Shown piece after piece: positions 44,512 through 53,865 of a stretch of 64,000 nt of DNA. The notes under the pieces were generated by a model. The model had not been told where the DNA came from, did not search any database, and was given only the letters and a program-made list of their open reading frames with translations. The stretch comes from Nitratireductor soli (GTDB lineage Bacteria; Pseudomonadota; Alphaproteobacteria; Rhizobiales; Rhizobiaceae), in the NCBI RefSeq assembly GCF_001050155.1, contig NZ_LFVY01000001.1, positions 433,501-497,500 of the forward strand, read 5' to 3'. A program made the position numbers and the translations under genes. How positions within the stretch are numbered: the first letter of the stretch is position 1; every line of letters starts with the position of its first letter.

Positions 44512-45279
44512 ATGATGACGGGGAGCGTTGCGCGCGGGGCGAACACGATGGTGCGGTGGACGGCGCGTGTGCTGTTTCCGCCCGTTTGTCTCGGCTGCGC
44601 CGACCACGTCACCCAGCCCGGCACGCTTTGTCCGGCCTGCTGGCCGCGCTTGCGCTTTCTCGAACGCCCATGGTGCGCGGTGATGGGCACGCCATTCTCG
44701 GTGGAAATGGGCGAGGGCATCGTGTCGGCGGAAGCGATTGCCAATCCGCCGCCCTTTGCGCGGGCGCGTTCGGCCGTGATTTACCACGGCGTCGCGCGGC
44801 AGATGGTGCAGGGGCTGAAATTCCGTGACAGGACCGATCTGGCGCCCTGGATGGCGCGCTGGATGCTGCGTGCGGGGGCGGAACTGGTGAGCGATGCGGA
44901 TGCGGTCATTCCCGTGCCGCTGCATCGCGGCCGCCTGCTGATGCGGCGCTTCAACCAGTCGGCCGAACTGGCGCGGGCCTGCGCCCGGCTGAGCGGCCTC
45001 GCCTACGCGCCCGAAGCGCTGCTGCGGGTGAAGAAGACGCGCCAGCAGGTCGGGCTTGGCGCGCGCGAGCGGGAGGCGAATGTGCGCGGCGCGTTTCGCG
45101 TGCCGCGGGAGAGGCTGGCGGCGGTCAGCGGACGGCGGATCATTCTGATCGACGATGTCTACACGACGGGCGCCACGGTTTCTGCCGCCGCGCGGGTCCT
45201 GAAACGGGCCGGGGCGCGGCAGGTGGACGTGTTGACCTTCGCGCGCGTGTTGCCGGGGGACTTCCTGCCCGACGAATGA
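44512..45279 (+). CDS. comF: ComF-family phosphoribosyltransferase-like protein
   Basis: A protein of about 255 residues with a zinc-finger N-terminus (CLGC ... CPAC) and a PRTase-fold domain with the PRPP-like loop RIILIDDVYTTGATV. RRFNQSAELARACA is also typical. ComF assists DNA uptake in competent bacteria, but most alphaproteobacterial members have no tested role. The start is uncertain: ATGs at 44470, 44494 and 44512 are in frame; 44512 follows a GGGGG stretch. It heads the set comF-grxC-nitrilase-DUF1178. Confidence 0.88.
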   Translation: MMTGSVARGANTMVRWTARVLFPPVCLGCADHVTQPGTLCPACWPRLRFLERPWCAVMGTPFSVEMGEGIVSAEAIANPPPFARARSAVIYHGVARQMVQGLKFRDRTDLAPWMARWMLRAGAELVSDADAVIPVPLHRGRLLMRRFNQSAELARACARLSGLAYAPEALLRVKKTRQQVGLGAREREANVRGAFRVPRERLAAVSGRRIILIDDVYTTGATVSAAARVLKRAGARQVDVLTFARVLPGDFLPDE

Positions 45280-45316
45280 GGCCCTATATAGTCTCAAGAG
45301 ACTTTGGAAGAGACGA

Positions 45317-45583
45317 ATGGCTGACGTAACGATCTATACCCGCATGATGTGCGCATACTGCTCGGCGGCAAAGCGCCTGCTGGAGCGCAAGGGCGTTTCC
45401 TTCACCGAGCATGATGCGAGCTTCTCCGCCGAATTGCGCCAGGAGATGATCCAGCGCGCCAACGGGCGCTCGACCTTTCCGCAGATTTTCATCGGCAAGA
45501 TCCATGTGGGCGGCTCCGACGAGTTGCACGCACTCGAGCGCGATGGCCGTCTGGACACGCTGTTGGCCGGAGCGGAGGCATGA
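45317..45583 (+). CDS. grxC: Glutaredoxin 3
   Basis: An 88-residue glutaredoxin with the active site C12-AYC15 and the glutathione-binding TFPQIFIG segment. It reduces protein disulfides with glutathione. It overlaps the nitrilase gene by four bases (ATGA). Confidence 0.95.
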   Translation: MADVTIYTRMMCAYCSAAKRLLERKGVSFTEHDASFSAELRQEMIQRANGRSTFPQIFIGKIHVGGSDELHALERDGRLDTLLAGAEA

Positions 45584-46446
45584 GCGCCGTCCGCGTCGCC
45601 GCCCTGCAGATGCGCTCCGGCACCGAGCCGGAAGCCAATGCCGATGCCTTCGAGGCGCTGGTGCGCGAGGCGGCCGGTAAGGGCGCGCTTTATGTGCAAA
45701 GCCCGGAGATGACCGGAGTGCTCGTACGCGGGCGCGATGCGCTGCAGGAGCGGATCGCCGGCGCGCGGGGTGCTATCCTGATTGAGCGGGCGCGCGCGCT
45801 GGCCGAGGAACTCTCCATCCACGTGCATCTCGGTTCCACCGCCGTGGCGCTTGACGATGGGAAGGTTGCCAATCGGGCCTTCCTGTTTGCGCCCGATGGC
45901 GGCCTGACCGCCACCTATGACAAGCTTCACATGTTCGATGTTGATCTGGACAACGGTGAAAGCTGGCGTGAATCGGCGACCTATGCGCCGGGCGAGAAGG
46001 CGGTTGTGGCCGATTTGCCATTCGGCAGGCTCGGCTTCGCCATCTGCTATGATCTGCGCTTTCCGCAACTGTTTCGCGCCTTGGCGCTGGCCGGCGCCGC
46101 GGTGCTGACCGCGCCCGCGGCCTTCACGCGCCAGACGGGCGAGGCGCATTGGCATGTGCTGGTTCGTGCGCGGGCGATCGAGAACGGCGCCTTCATGATC
46201 GCCGCGGCGCAGGGCGGGCGGCACGAGGACGGGCGCGAGACGTTCGGTCATTCGCTGATCGTCGATCCGTGGGGCAAGGTGCTGGCCGAGGCCGCGCATG
46301 ACGAGCCCGGCGTGATTCTCGCCGATCTCGATCTGGCGCAGGTTTCGGCGGCGCGGGCGAAAATTCCCAATCTGAAGAATGCGCGTGATTTTGCGGTGTC
46401 GCATATCGCGCGCGTGGAAGAGGCCGGAGCGAGGAAGGCTTCATGA
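45580..46446 (+). CDS. Nitrilase-superfamily amidase (Nit1-like)
   Basis: A 288-residue carbon-nitrogen hydrolase with the Glu-Lys-Cys triad: E43 (SPEMTG), K115 (YDKLHMFD) and C156 (ICYDLRFPQLF). The DVDLDNGESWRES and AFTRQTGEAHWHVL segments match Nit1/deaminated glutathione amidase. That enzyme repairs deaminated glutathione, a by-product of transaminases. The position directly after glutaredoxin fits a role in glutathione metabolism. It overlaps genes on both sides by four bases. Confidence 0.9.
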   Translation: MSAVRVAALQMRSGTEPEANADAFEALVREAAGKGALYVQSPEMTGVLVRGRDALQERIAGARGAILIERARALAEELSIHVHLGSTAVALDDGKVANRAFLFAPDGGLTATYDKLHMFDVDLDNGESWRESATYAPGEKAVVADLPFGRLGFAICYDLRFPQLFRALALAGAAVLTAPAAFTRQTGEAHWHVLVRARAIENGAFMIAAAQGGRHEDGRETFGHSLIVDPWGKVLAEAAHDEPGVILADLDLAQVSAARAKIPNLKNARDFAVSHIARVEEAGARKAS

Positions 46447-46868
46447 TCAGTTTCAACCTGATCTGCGAGCACGCGCATCCCTTCGAAGCCTGGTTCCGCA
46501 ACAGCGCCGATTTCGACAGCCAGAAGGAGCGCCTGCTCGTCGCCTGCCCGCAATGCGGGTCGCACAGCGTCGAGAAGGCGCTGATGGCGCCGGCGGTGTC
46601 GACCAGCCGGCGCAAGGCGCAGGTGGCATTGGCCCTGGGCGAAGAGCAGAAGAAGGCGCTGACCCAGCTCAAGGAATTATCGAAGAAGGTGCGCGAGAAC
46701 GCCGATTATGTCGGCGACAAGTTTGCCGAGGAGGCGCGCAAGATCCATTTCGGCGAGACTGATGCGCGCGGCATTTATGGCGAGGCGTCGGTCGACGAGG
46801 CCAAGGCACTGGTCGAGGACGGAGTGGAATTCATGCCGTTGCCGGTTTTCCCCGACGACCAGAACTGA
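46443..46868 (+). CDS. DUF1178 family protein
   Basis: A 141-residue cytoplasmic protein beginning MISFNLICEHAHPFEAWFRN, with CPQCGS near residue 35. Together with Cys8 this could form a zinc site. The family is widespread in alpha- and betaproteobacteria and has no known function. It is translationally coupled to the nitrilase gene (ATGA) and closes the operon. Confidence 0.9.
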   Translation: MISFNLICEHAHPFEAWFRNSADFDSQKERLLVACPQCGSHSVEKALMAPAVSTSRRKAQVALALGEEQKKALTQLKELSKKVRENADYVGDKFAEEARKIHFGETDARGIYGEASVDEAKALVEDGVEFMPLPVFPDDQN

Positions 46869-46880
46869 GCCGGTTTCTTT

Positions 46881-47627
46881 TCAGCCCGCCTTGGTGGCGA
46901 CAATCATGTAATTGACGTCCATATCGCGCGAGCGCTGCCAGCGGTCGGCCAGCGGATTGTAGACGACGCCGGTGCGGTCGGTGATGGTCACATCGGCCGC
47001 AGAGAGCGCGCGCTCCAGCTCCTCCGGGCGCACGAGCTTTTCGTACTGATGCGTTCCGCGCGGCAGCCAGCCCAGCACATATTCGGCGCCGATGATGGCC
47101 AGGCCCCATGCCTTCAGCGTGCGGTTGATGGTGGCGACGAAGATCAGGCCGCCGGGCTTCAGCATGGCACCGCATTTGGCAATGAACAGATCGACGTCCG
47201 AGACGTGCTCGACCACCTCCATGTTGAGGATGACGTCGAATTTCTCCCCCTCGTCGGCCAGGGCCTCGGCGGTCGTGGCGCGGTAGTCGATTGTCAGCCC
47301 GCCCTCGGCGGCATGCAGCTTGGCCACCTCGATGTTGGTTTCCGAAGCGTCCGCGCCGACAACCTCCGCGCCAAGGCGTGCCATCGGTTCGCACAGCAGA
47401 CCGCCGCCACAGCCAATGTCGAGAAAACGCAGACCGGCGAAGGGTTTGACCGCATGCGGGTCGCGGCCGAAATGGGCGGCGACATGATCGCGGATATAGG
47501 CAAGCCGTACGGGATTGAACTTGTGCAGCGTGCCGAACTTGCCGGCCGGGTTCCACCACTCGGCGGCCAGCGCCGAGAAATGCTCGATCTCGCGCGCATC
47601 GATCGTCGTTTGTCGAGCTTCCGGCAT
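46881..47627 (-). CDS. ubiG: Ubiquinone biosynthesis O-methyltransferase
   Basis: A 248-residue SAM methyltransferase performing the two O-methylations in ubiquinone synthesis. Motif I is [39 protein letters not shown] and [10 protein letters not shown] are signatures of UbiG. Start MPEARQTT is chosen; an in-frame ATG 24 codons upstream is less likely. It converges on DUF1178 with 12 bases between stops. Confidence 0.95.
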   Translation of the reverse strand: MPEARQTTIDAREIEHFSALAAEWWNPAGKFGTLHKFNPVRLAYIRDHVAAHFGRDPHAVKPFAGLRFLDIGCGGGLLCEPMARLGAEVVGADASETNIEVAKLHAAEGGLTIDYRATTAEALADEGEKFDVILNMEVVEHVSDVDLFIAKCGAMLKPGGLIFVATINRTLKAWGLAIIGAEYVLGWLPRGTHQYEKLVRPEELERALSAADVTITDRTGVVYNPLADRWQRSRDMDVNYMIVATKAG

Positions 47628-47720
47628 GGGTCGGCCTATCGTCTGCGTTGCAACGTCCTCTGGCTGACATGAAGTCGGGTTGTGGCGGCCAATTGTCAAG
47701 GAAGGAATTGTCTCAGTGCG

Positions 47721-48137
47721 TCAGCCGGCGCGATGTCTCGCAAGGTCGGCCAATTGCCCCAGATAAACGCTCCAGCCCTCATCGAGGAGCTGGCGGGTCG
47801 GCGCCGGGGCGCCGCCCTCATGAGACAGGCGCAGGCGGACGCCATCGTCAACCTCTTCCAGGCGAAAGGAGACGCGCCCCGGGGGTGCCGCATCGGTGCA
47901 GTCGAACGACCAGACCATGCGGTGCGGGGGAGACAGTTCCAGAACCTCGACATTCGTCCAGCCGCGCCAGCCCGCCACGGCCTCGCCGACAATGGTGAAG
48001 CGATGGCCGACAATCGGCTTGAAGTCCGTGGCGAAGAACCATCGGGCGATCAGGTCCGGCCGCGTGATGCAATCCCAGACGGTCGCAAGCGAGGCGCGGA
48101 TGTGGCGTTCAATCGTCAGGTCGATCGGCCGAAGCAT
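47721..48137 (-). CDS. SRPBCC (AHSA1-like) domain protein
   Basis: A 138-residue START-like fold protein: IERHIRASLATVWDCITRPD at the start, GWTNVEVLELSPPHRMVWSF in the middle, and RLRLSHEGGAPAP near the end. Such proteins bind hydrophobic ligands or activate Hsp90; many are encoded beside ArsR regulators. Its start overlaps the ArsR gene by 29 bases, so it is co-transcribed with it. Confidence 0.85.
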   Translation of the reverse strand: MLRPIDLTIERHIRASLATVWDCITRPDLIARWFFATDFKPIVGHRFTIVGEAVAGWRGWTNVEVLELSPPHRMVWSFDCTDAAPPGRVSFRLEEVDDGVRLRLSHEGGAPAPTRQLLDEGWSVYLGQLADLARHRAG

Positions 48138-48456
48138 CGATTTTCTCCGCCAGTTCCTGCAGTTCATCGAGGCGTTCTTCCCAGAAGCCCGTCAGTGCGG
48201 TGGTCCAATCGGTGATTTCCCGCAAGGGGGTGGGGTCGAGACGATAGAGGCGATGGCGCCCGGCGACGCGACGGCGCACCAGGCCGGCTTTCAGCAGAAG
48301 CTGGAGGTGCAGGGAAATCGCCGCCGTGGTCAGGCCCGAACCGGCGGTCAGCGCGCCAACGGACTGCTCCTTGCCGTCGAGACGCTCCAGCAGCAGCCGG
48401 CGTGTGGGATCGGCAATCGCGCCGAAGACATCGCCGACCAGTGAAACCCTTGCCAT
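48109..48456 (-). CDS. ArsR-family transcriptional regulator
   Basis: A 115-residue winged-helix repressor: VFGAIADPTRRLLLERLDG, then TTAAISLHLQLLLKAGLV as the recognition region and GRHRLYRLDPTPLREI as the wing. No metal-binding cysteines are present, so it probably responds to a small organic signal or a partner protein. An upstream perfect inverted repeat at 48466-48485 is its likely operator, shared with the divergent VOC gene. Confidence 0.9.
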   Translation of the reverse strand: MARVSLVGDVFGAIADPTRRLLLERLDGKEQSVGALTAGSGLTTAAISLHLQLLLKAGLVRRRVAGRHRLYRLDPTPLREITDWTTALTGFWEERLDELQELAEKIDASADRPDD

Positions 48457-48465
48457 GATTTTCCC

Positions 48466-48485
48466 ATTCAAGTATAAACTTGAAT
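48466..48485. promoter_or_regulatory. ArsR operator
   Basis: ATTCAAGT and ACTTGAAT, perfect 8-base arms around ATAA, lie 9 bases upstream of the arsR start and 69 bases upstream of the VOC start. Size, symmetry and AT content fit an ArsR-family site. Confidence 0.8.
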
Positions 48486-48554
48486 ATGAAATAGCCCGCT
48501 GCTACGCCATCGTCAAGCGGCGGGTCGATGTGCACTTCTGGAGAGGAGGGTCCG

Positions 48555-48944
48555 ATGACCGTGTTGAATGGGATCATCCCGTGTCTGACGATCGACGGCG
48601 CTGCAAGGGCGATCGACTTCTACAAGCAAGCTTTCGGCGCCGAGGAAGTCAGCAGAAAAGAGGCGGAGGACGGCAAGCGGCTGATGCATGCGCACCTGCG
48701 CATCAACGGCAGCGACCTGATGATGTGGGATCTGTTCCCCGAGTTCGGCATGTCGGCGGATCGCCCGCACGGCGTGACGATCCACCTGGAGGTCGATGAC
48801 GCCGACACCTGGTACCAGCGCGCCGAAAAAGCCGGCGCGACGCCTTCCATGCCTTTGGACAATACGTTCTGGGGCGCGCGCTATGGCCAATTGCTGGATC
48901 CCTTCGGTCATTGCTGGGCCATTGGCGGGCCGATCAAGCCGTAG
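48555..48944 (+). CDS. VOC (PhnB/glyoxalase-like) family protein
   Basis: A 129-residue PhnB-like member of the vicinal-oxygen-chelate superfamily: IPCLTIDGAARAIDFYKQAF at the start, DLMMWDLFPEFGM in the middle and GARYGQLLDPFGHCWAIGGP at the end. Members include glyoxalases, dioxygenases and resistance proteins; this subtype has no known activity. GAGAGGAGGG gives a strong ribosome site. It is divergent from the ArsR/SRPBCC pair and shares the operator. Confidence 0.88.
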   Translation: MTVLNGIIPCLTIDGAARAIDFYKQAFGAEEVSRKEAEDGKRLMHAHLRINGSDLMMWDLFPEFGMSADRPHGVTIHLEVDDADTWYQRAEKAGATPSMPLDNTFWGARYGQLLDPFGHCWAIGGPIKP

Positions 48945-48985
48945 CGGTACAGCCGGACAAAACGCATCTGTGACGAATGACGGAC

Positions 48986-49003
48986 GGCGGAAATTTCCGC
49001 CGC
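48986..49003. terminator. Palindromic hairpin between VOC gene and lysC
   Basis: CGGCGGAAATTTCCGCCG is a perfect 18-base palindrome, 41 bases after the VOC stop. A weak TTTCTC follows at 49011. It could end transcription or be a protein-binding site. Confidence 0.5.
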
Positions 49004-49143
49004 CCGCCGTTTCTCACTTTGCTTGCAGATGCGTGGTGTTTTGGGTAATGAAACCGCGACGCGCGGCTGCACGCTGCCGCTGCGTCAGTTGATTTCCGTC
49101 TGTTCGGACGGATGGAATTTCCCAGAAAAGGCACTCCGTTCCC

Positions 49144-50418
49144 ATGGCGCGCATCGTGATGAAGTTCGGCGGAACCTCCGTCGCCGATATGGACCGCATC
49201 CACAATGTGGCGCGTCACGTCAAACGGGAGACGGATGCGGGCCATGAGGTCGCCGTCGTGGTCTCGGCCATGGCCGGCAAGACCAACGAACTCGTCGGCT
49301 GGGTGCAGAACATGCCCAAGATGGCCGGCGCCAACGCGCTCGTCTACGATGCACGCGAATATGATGCGATCGTTGCTTCCGGCGAGCAGGTGACGAGCGG
49401 TCTTCTGGCCATCGCCCTGCAATCGATGGGCGTCGACGCCCGCTCCTGGCATGGCTGGCAAATCCCGATCCGCACCGACAATGCGCATGGCGCGGCGCGG
49501 ATTCTGGAGATCGACGGCAGCGAGATCGTGCGCCGGATGGGCACGGGCCAGGTTGCCGTGGTGGCCGGGTTCCAGGGGCTCGGCCCCGACAACCGCATCG
49601 CCACGCTTGGCCGCGGCGGCTCGGACACCAGCGCGGTGGCGGTTGCTGCGGCGGTGAAGGCCGACCGCTGCGACATCTACACGGATGTGGATGGCGTCTA
49701 CACGACCGACCCGCGCATCGAGCCGAAGGCGCGGCGCCTGCCGAAGATTTCCTTCGAGGAAATGCTGGAAATGGCCTCGCTCGGCGCCAAGGTGCTGCAG
49801 GTGCGCTCGGTCGAGCTTGCCATGGTGCACAAGGTCAGAACCTTTGTAAGATCGTCGTTCGAGGATCCGGACGCACCAGGCATGGGGGATTTCGACAACC
49901 CGCCTGGAACACTCATTTGCGATGAGGATGAAATCGTGGAACAGCAAGTCGTCACCGGCATCGCCTACGCCAAGGACGAGGCACAGATATCGCTGCGCCG
50001 CGTGGCCGACCGGCCAGGCGTTTCCGCCGGCATTTTCGGCCCTTTGGCCGAGGCCAACATCAATGTCGACATGATCGTGCAGAACATTTCTGAAGACGGC
50101 TCGCGCACCGACATGACCTTCACGGTACCCTCGGGCGACCTCGACAAGGCGCTGGCTGTGCTCACACGGGTGCGCGATACGGTCGGGTTCGACGTCATCC
50201 AGTCGGAGGCGGGGCTGGTCAAGGTTTCCGTCATCGGCATCGGCATGCGCAGTCACGCCGGTGTCGCCGCCACGGCCTTCAAGGCGCTCGCCGAGAAGGG
50301 CATCAACATTCGGGCCATCACCACGTCGGAGATCAAGATTTCCATCCTGATCGACGGCCCTTACGCGGAATTGGCGGTCCGCACTTTGCATTCCGTCTAC
50401 GGTCTCGATAAGCAGTAG
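49144..50418 (+). CDS. lysC: Aspartate kinase
   Basis: A 424-residue enzyme phosphorylating aspartate, the first step toward lysine, methionine and threonine, and also toward diaminopimelate for the cell wall. KFGGTSVAD is at 7-15, GRGGSDTSA in the catalytic domain, and two ACT domains occupy the C-terminus (from about residue 270), suggesting allosteric feedback. It is followed 75 bases later by ptsP. The cap of the pathway, lysA, is 40 kb away. Confidence 0.96.
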   Translation: MARIVMKFGGTSVADMDRIHNVARHVKRETDAGHEVAVVVSAMAGKTNELVGWVQNMPKMAGANALVYDAREYDAIVASGEQVTSGLLAIALQSMGVDARSWHGWQIPIRTDNAHGAARILEIDGSEIVRRMGTGQVAVVAGFQGLGPDNRIATLGRGGSDTSAVAVAAAVKADRCDIYTDVDGVYTTDPRIEPKARRLPKISFEEMLEMASLGAKVLQVRSVELAMVHKVRTFVRSSFEDPDAPGMGDFDNPPGTLICDEDEIVEQQVVTGIAYAKDEAQISLRRVADRPGVSAGIFGPLAEANINVDMIVQNISEDGSRTDMTFTVPSGDLDKALAVLTRVRDTVGFDVIQSEAGLVKVSVIGIGMRSHAGVAATAFKALAEKGINIRAITTSEIKISILIDGPYAELAVRTLHSVYGLDKQ

Positions 50419-50493
50419 ACAAAGAAAAACCCGAATCTGGCTTTTGCTCCGTATCTCCATGCGGATAGCATGGGGTCGATGGAGAGGGGTTCG

Positions 50494-52764
50494 ATGCGAG
50501 ATACCGCCGGTGGTCCACGTGTGCTGTTGAGGCGTCTGCGCGAGCTGATGGCCGAGGCGCTCGAGCCACAGGCGCGCCTCGACCGGATCGTTCGCGAGAT
50601 CGCTCAGAACATGGTCGCCGAGGTGTGTTCGCTGTATGTGCTGCGGGCCGATTCCGTCCTTGAGCTCTACGCCACCGAAGGCCTTAATCCCGGTGCGGTG
50701 CATCTGGCGCAGTTGCGCCTCGGCCAGGGCCTTGTCGGCACCATTGCCGCCAGTGCGCGGCCGCTGAACCTTTCCGACGCGCAAAAGCACCCGGCCTTCG
50801 CCTATCTGCCGGAAACGGGCGAGGAGGTTTATCACTCCTTCCTCGGCGTGCCGGTGTTGCGGGCGGGCCGTACGCTCGGCGTGCTGGTCGTCCAGAACCG
50901 CACCATGCGGCACTATCGCGACGATGAGCTGGAAGCGCTGGAAACGGTCGCCATGGTGATCGCCGAGATGATCGCCACGGGGGATCTGGCGCGGCTGACG
51001 CGGCCGGGTATCGAACTCGACCTCAGCCGCCCGGTGAGCCTGACCGGACTTCCGTTCAACGATGGCGTCGGACTCGGCCATGTGGTGCTGCACGAGCCGC
51101 GCATTGTGGTGACGGCGCTGTTCAACGAGGACAGCGATCAGGAGCTGGTGCGGCTGGAGACGGCGCTCGATTCGCTGCGGCTGTCGATCGACGACATGCT
51201 GTCGCGGCGCGAGGTGGCCTTCGAGGGGGAGCATCGGGCGGTGCTCGAGGCCTACCGGATGTTTGCCAATGACAAGGGGTGGGTGCGCCGCCTTCAGGAG
51301 GCGGTCAACAACGGCCTGACGGCGGAAGCGGCGGTGGAGAAGGTGCAGAGCGACATGCGGGCGCGCATGATGCACATGACCGACCCCTATCTGCGCGAGC
51401 GCATGAGCGATTTCGACGATCTCGCCAATCGCCTGCTGCGCCAGCTGATGGGGCGCGGCCCGGAAGCCCTGGCGGAGATCCTGCCGAAGGATGCGATCGT
51501 CGTCGCCCGCTCGATGGGAGCTGCCGAACTCCTCGACTACCCGCGCCAGAAACTGCGCGGGCTGGTGCTGGAGGAGGGCGCGCCGACCAGCCACATCGTC
51601 ATCGTCGCCCGTGCCATCGGCCTGCCGACGGTCGGCCAGGTGAAGGGCGTCGTCTCCATGTCGGAGAACGGCGATGCGATCATTGTCGATGGCGAGGACG
51701 GCCAGGTGCACCTGCGCCCGCAGGGGGATGTCGAGGCGGCCTATGCGGAAAAAGTGCGTTTCCGCGCCCGGCGTCAAAAACACTATCAGGAACTGCGCGA
51801 CCGGCCGGCACAAACCAAGGACGGCGCGGCTATAGACCTGATGATGAACGCCGGGCTTGCCGTCGACCTGCCGCAGCTTTCCCAGTCGGGCGCCGCCGGC
51901 ATCGGCCTTTTCCGCACCGAACTGCAGTTCATGGTGGCGGCCGCCTTCCCGCGCGTCGAGGCGCAGGAACGGCTCTACCGCGAGGTGCTGGATGCCGCCG
52001 ACGGCAAACCGGTGACGTTTCGCACCATCGATATCGGCGGCGACAAGGTGCTCCCTTACTTCAAGGGCGCGCAGCAGGAAGAGAACCCGGCTCTCGGCTG
52101 GCGGGCGATCCGCCTGACGCTCGACCGGCCCGGGCTTTTGCGGACGCAGATCAGGGCGCTTTTGAAAGCGGCCGGCGGGCGCGAACTGCGCCTGATGCTG
52201 CCGATGGTCACCGAGGTCAACGAGGTGCGCCAGGCGCGCGAGATCATCGACCGCGAGGTGCGCCATCTGTCGCGCTTCGCGCATCATCTGCCGACGCGGC
52301 TGAAGCTTGGCGCCATGGTCGAGGTGCCGGCGCTGCTTTGGCAGCTCGACGAATTGATGCAGGCGGTGGATTTTGTTTCGGTCGGCTCGAACGACCTGTT
52401 CCAGTTCGTCACGGCGACCGATCGTGGCAACACGCGCATTTCCGAGCGGTTCGATCCGCTGAGCGTGCCGTTCCTGCGGCTGCTCAGGCAGATCGTGCGG
52501 GCGGGAGATGCCGCCAGCACATCGGTGACCTTGTGCGGCGAACTGGCCGGGCGGCCGATCTCGGCCATGGCGCTTCTGGGCATCGGCTATCGCTCGATCT
52601 CCATGGCCCCGGCGGCGATCGGCCCGGTCAAGGCGATGCTCTGCGATCTGCCGCTCGCGGAATTGACCGGGTTGATGGACGAGGCCCTTGCCAATCACAG
52701 TTCGTCCACCGATATTCGCGCGCTGCTTCGGCAATTTGCCGAGACCCATGACATTCCTCTTTGA
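50494..52764 (+). CDS. ptsP: PEP-protein phosphotransferase of the nitrogen PTS (EI-Ntr)
   Basis: A 756-residue enzyme I paralogue with an N-terminal GAF domain (about 20-165) before the EI domains. The phospho-accepting histidine is H367 in GAPTSHIVIVAR, and the PEP-binding barrel shows GSNDLFQFVTATDRGN and the active-site cysteine C681 in LCGELAGRP. EI-Ntr starts a phosphate relay to NPr and EIIA-Ntr that regulates potassium, nitrogen and polyhydroxybutyrate metabolism. Start at 50494 follows GAGAGGGG; an in-frame ATG eight codons earlier is less likely. Confidence 0.94.
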   Translation: MRDTAGGPRVLLRRLRELMAEALEPQARLDRIVREIAQNMVAEVCSLYVLRADSVLELYATEGLNPGAVHLAQLRLGQGLVGTIAASARPLNLSDAQKHPAFAYLPETGEEVYHSFLGVPVLRAGRTLGVLVVQNRTMRHYRDDELEALETVAMVIAEMIATGDLARLTRPGIELDLSRPVSLTGLPFNDGVGLGHVVLHEPRIVVTALFNEDSDQELVRLETALDSLRLSIDDMLSRREVAFEGEHRAVLEAYRMFANDKGWVRRLQEAVNNGLTAEAAVEKVQSDMRARMMHMTDPYLRERMSDFDDLANRLLRQLMGRGPEALAEILPKDAIVVARSMGAAELLDYPRQKLRGLVLEEGAPTSHIVIVARAIGLPTVGQVKGVVSMSENGDAIIVDGEDGQVHLRPQGDVEAAYAEKVRFRARRQKHYQELRDRPAQTKDGAAIDLMMNAGLAVDLPQLSQSGAAGIGLFRTELQFMVAAAFPRVEAQERLYREVLDAADGKPVTFRTIDIGGDKVLPYFKGAQQEENPALGWRAIRLTLDRPGLLRTQIRALLKAAGGRELRLMLPMVTEVNEVRQAREIIDREVRHLSRFAHHLPTRLKLGAMVEVPALLWQLDELMQAVDFVSVGSNDLFQFVTATDRGNTRISERFDPLSVPFLRLLRQIVRAGDAASTSVTLCGELAGRPISAMALLGIGYRSISMAPAAIGPVKAMLCDLPLAELTGLMDEALANHSSSTDIRALLRQFAETHDIPL

Positions 52765-52785
52765 TTTGACAGGCTTTTCTCCTCG

Positions 52786-53865
52786 ATGACCGACTTGCCG
52801 CGCGATCGCATGGATCAGGTGCTCAAACGTTTCGAACTGATCGAGGCGCAGATGGCGGCCGGGCCGGAGCCTGAGATTTATGTCAAACTCGCCTCCGAGT
52901 ACTCGGAGCTTCAGGAGGTTGCCGCCAAGGTTCGAGAATTGCGGCAGGCCGAGGCCGAGATCGCCGATCTGCAGGCGATGCTCGCCGATCCGGCGACCGA
53001 GCGCGAAATGCGCGAACTGGTGGAGGTCGATCTCGGCGACGTCGAGGAACGGATCGACAATCTGCAGGCGGAGATGCAGCTTCTGCTTCTGCCGAAGGAC
53101 GCGGCGGACGAGAAGAACGCCATCCTGGAAATCCGCGCCGGCACGGGCGGCGACGAGGCGGCGCTGTTCGCCGGCGACCTGTTTCGCATGTATGAACGTT
53201 ACGCCGCCGAGCGCGGTTGGAAGGTCGAGGTCGTCTCGGCAAGCGAGGGCGAGGCCGGAGGCTACAAGGAGATCATCGCCACGGTTTCCGGGCGCGGCGT
53301 GTTCTCGCGGCTGAAGTTCGAATCGGGCGTGCACCGGGTGCAGCGTGTTCCGGCGACCGAGGCGCAGGGTCGCATCCATACGTCGGCGGCGACGGTGGCG
53401 GTGCTGCCGGAGGCCGAGGAGATCGATGTCGACATCAAGAACGAGGACATCCGCATCGACACGATGCGCGCTTCGGGCGCCGGCGGCCAGCACGTGAACA
53501 CCACGGATTCGGCGGTGCGCATCACGCATATTCCCTCCGGCATCGTCGTTGTTCAGGCGGAAAAATCCCAGCACCAGAACCGCGCCCGGGCAATGCAGAT
53601 CCTGCGCGCCAGGCTGTTCGACGCGCAGCGCTCGAAGGCGGCGGACGAACGGTCGGAGGCGCGCCGGCTGCAAGTGGGCAGCGGCGACCGCTCGGAGCGC
53701 ATCCGCACCTATAATTTCCCGCAGGGACGGCTGACCGATCACCGCATCAACCTGACCCTGTACAAGCTGGATCGCATTGTCGAAGGCGATCTCGACGAGG
53801 TGATCGACGCGCTGATCGCCGATCACCAGGCCAAGCTGCTGGCGGAAACCGGGGTGGATGGCTGA
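52786..53865 (+). CDS. prfA: Peptide chain release factor 1
   Basis: A 359-residue factor reading UAA and UAG stop codons. GGQ is at 233-235 ([17 protein letters not shown]), the glutamine that is N5-methylated by the next gene's product. [14 protein letters not shown] holds the PAT tripeptide that recognises the stop codon. It overlaps prmC by 8 bases. Confidence 0.97.
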   Translation: MTDLPRDRMDQVLKRFELIEAQMAAGPEPEIYVKLASEYSELQEVAAKVRELRQAEAEIADLQAMLADPATEREMRELVEVDLGDVEERIDNLQAEMQLLLLPKDAADEKNAILEIRAGTGGDEAALFAGDLFRMYERYAAERGWKVEVVSASEGEAGGYKEIIATVSGRGVFSRLKFESGVHRVQRVPATEAQGRIHTSAATVAVLPEAEEIDVDIKNEDIRIDTMRASGAGGQHVNTTDSAVRITHIPSGIVVVQAEKSQHQNRARAMQILRARLFDAQRSKAADERSEARRLQVGSGDRSERIRTYNFPQGRLTDHRINLTLYKLDRIVEGDLDEVIDALIADHQAKLLAETGVDG

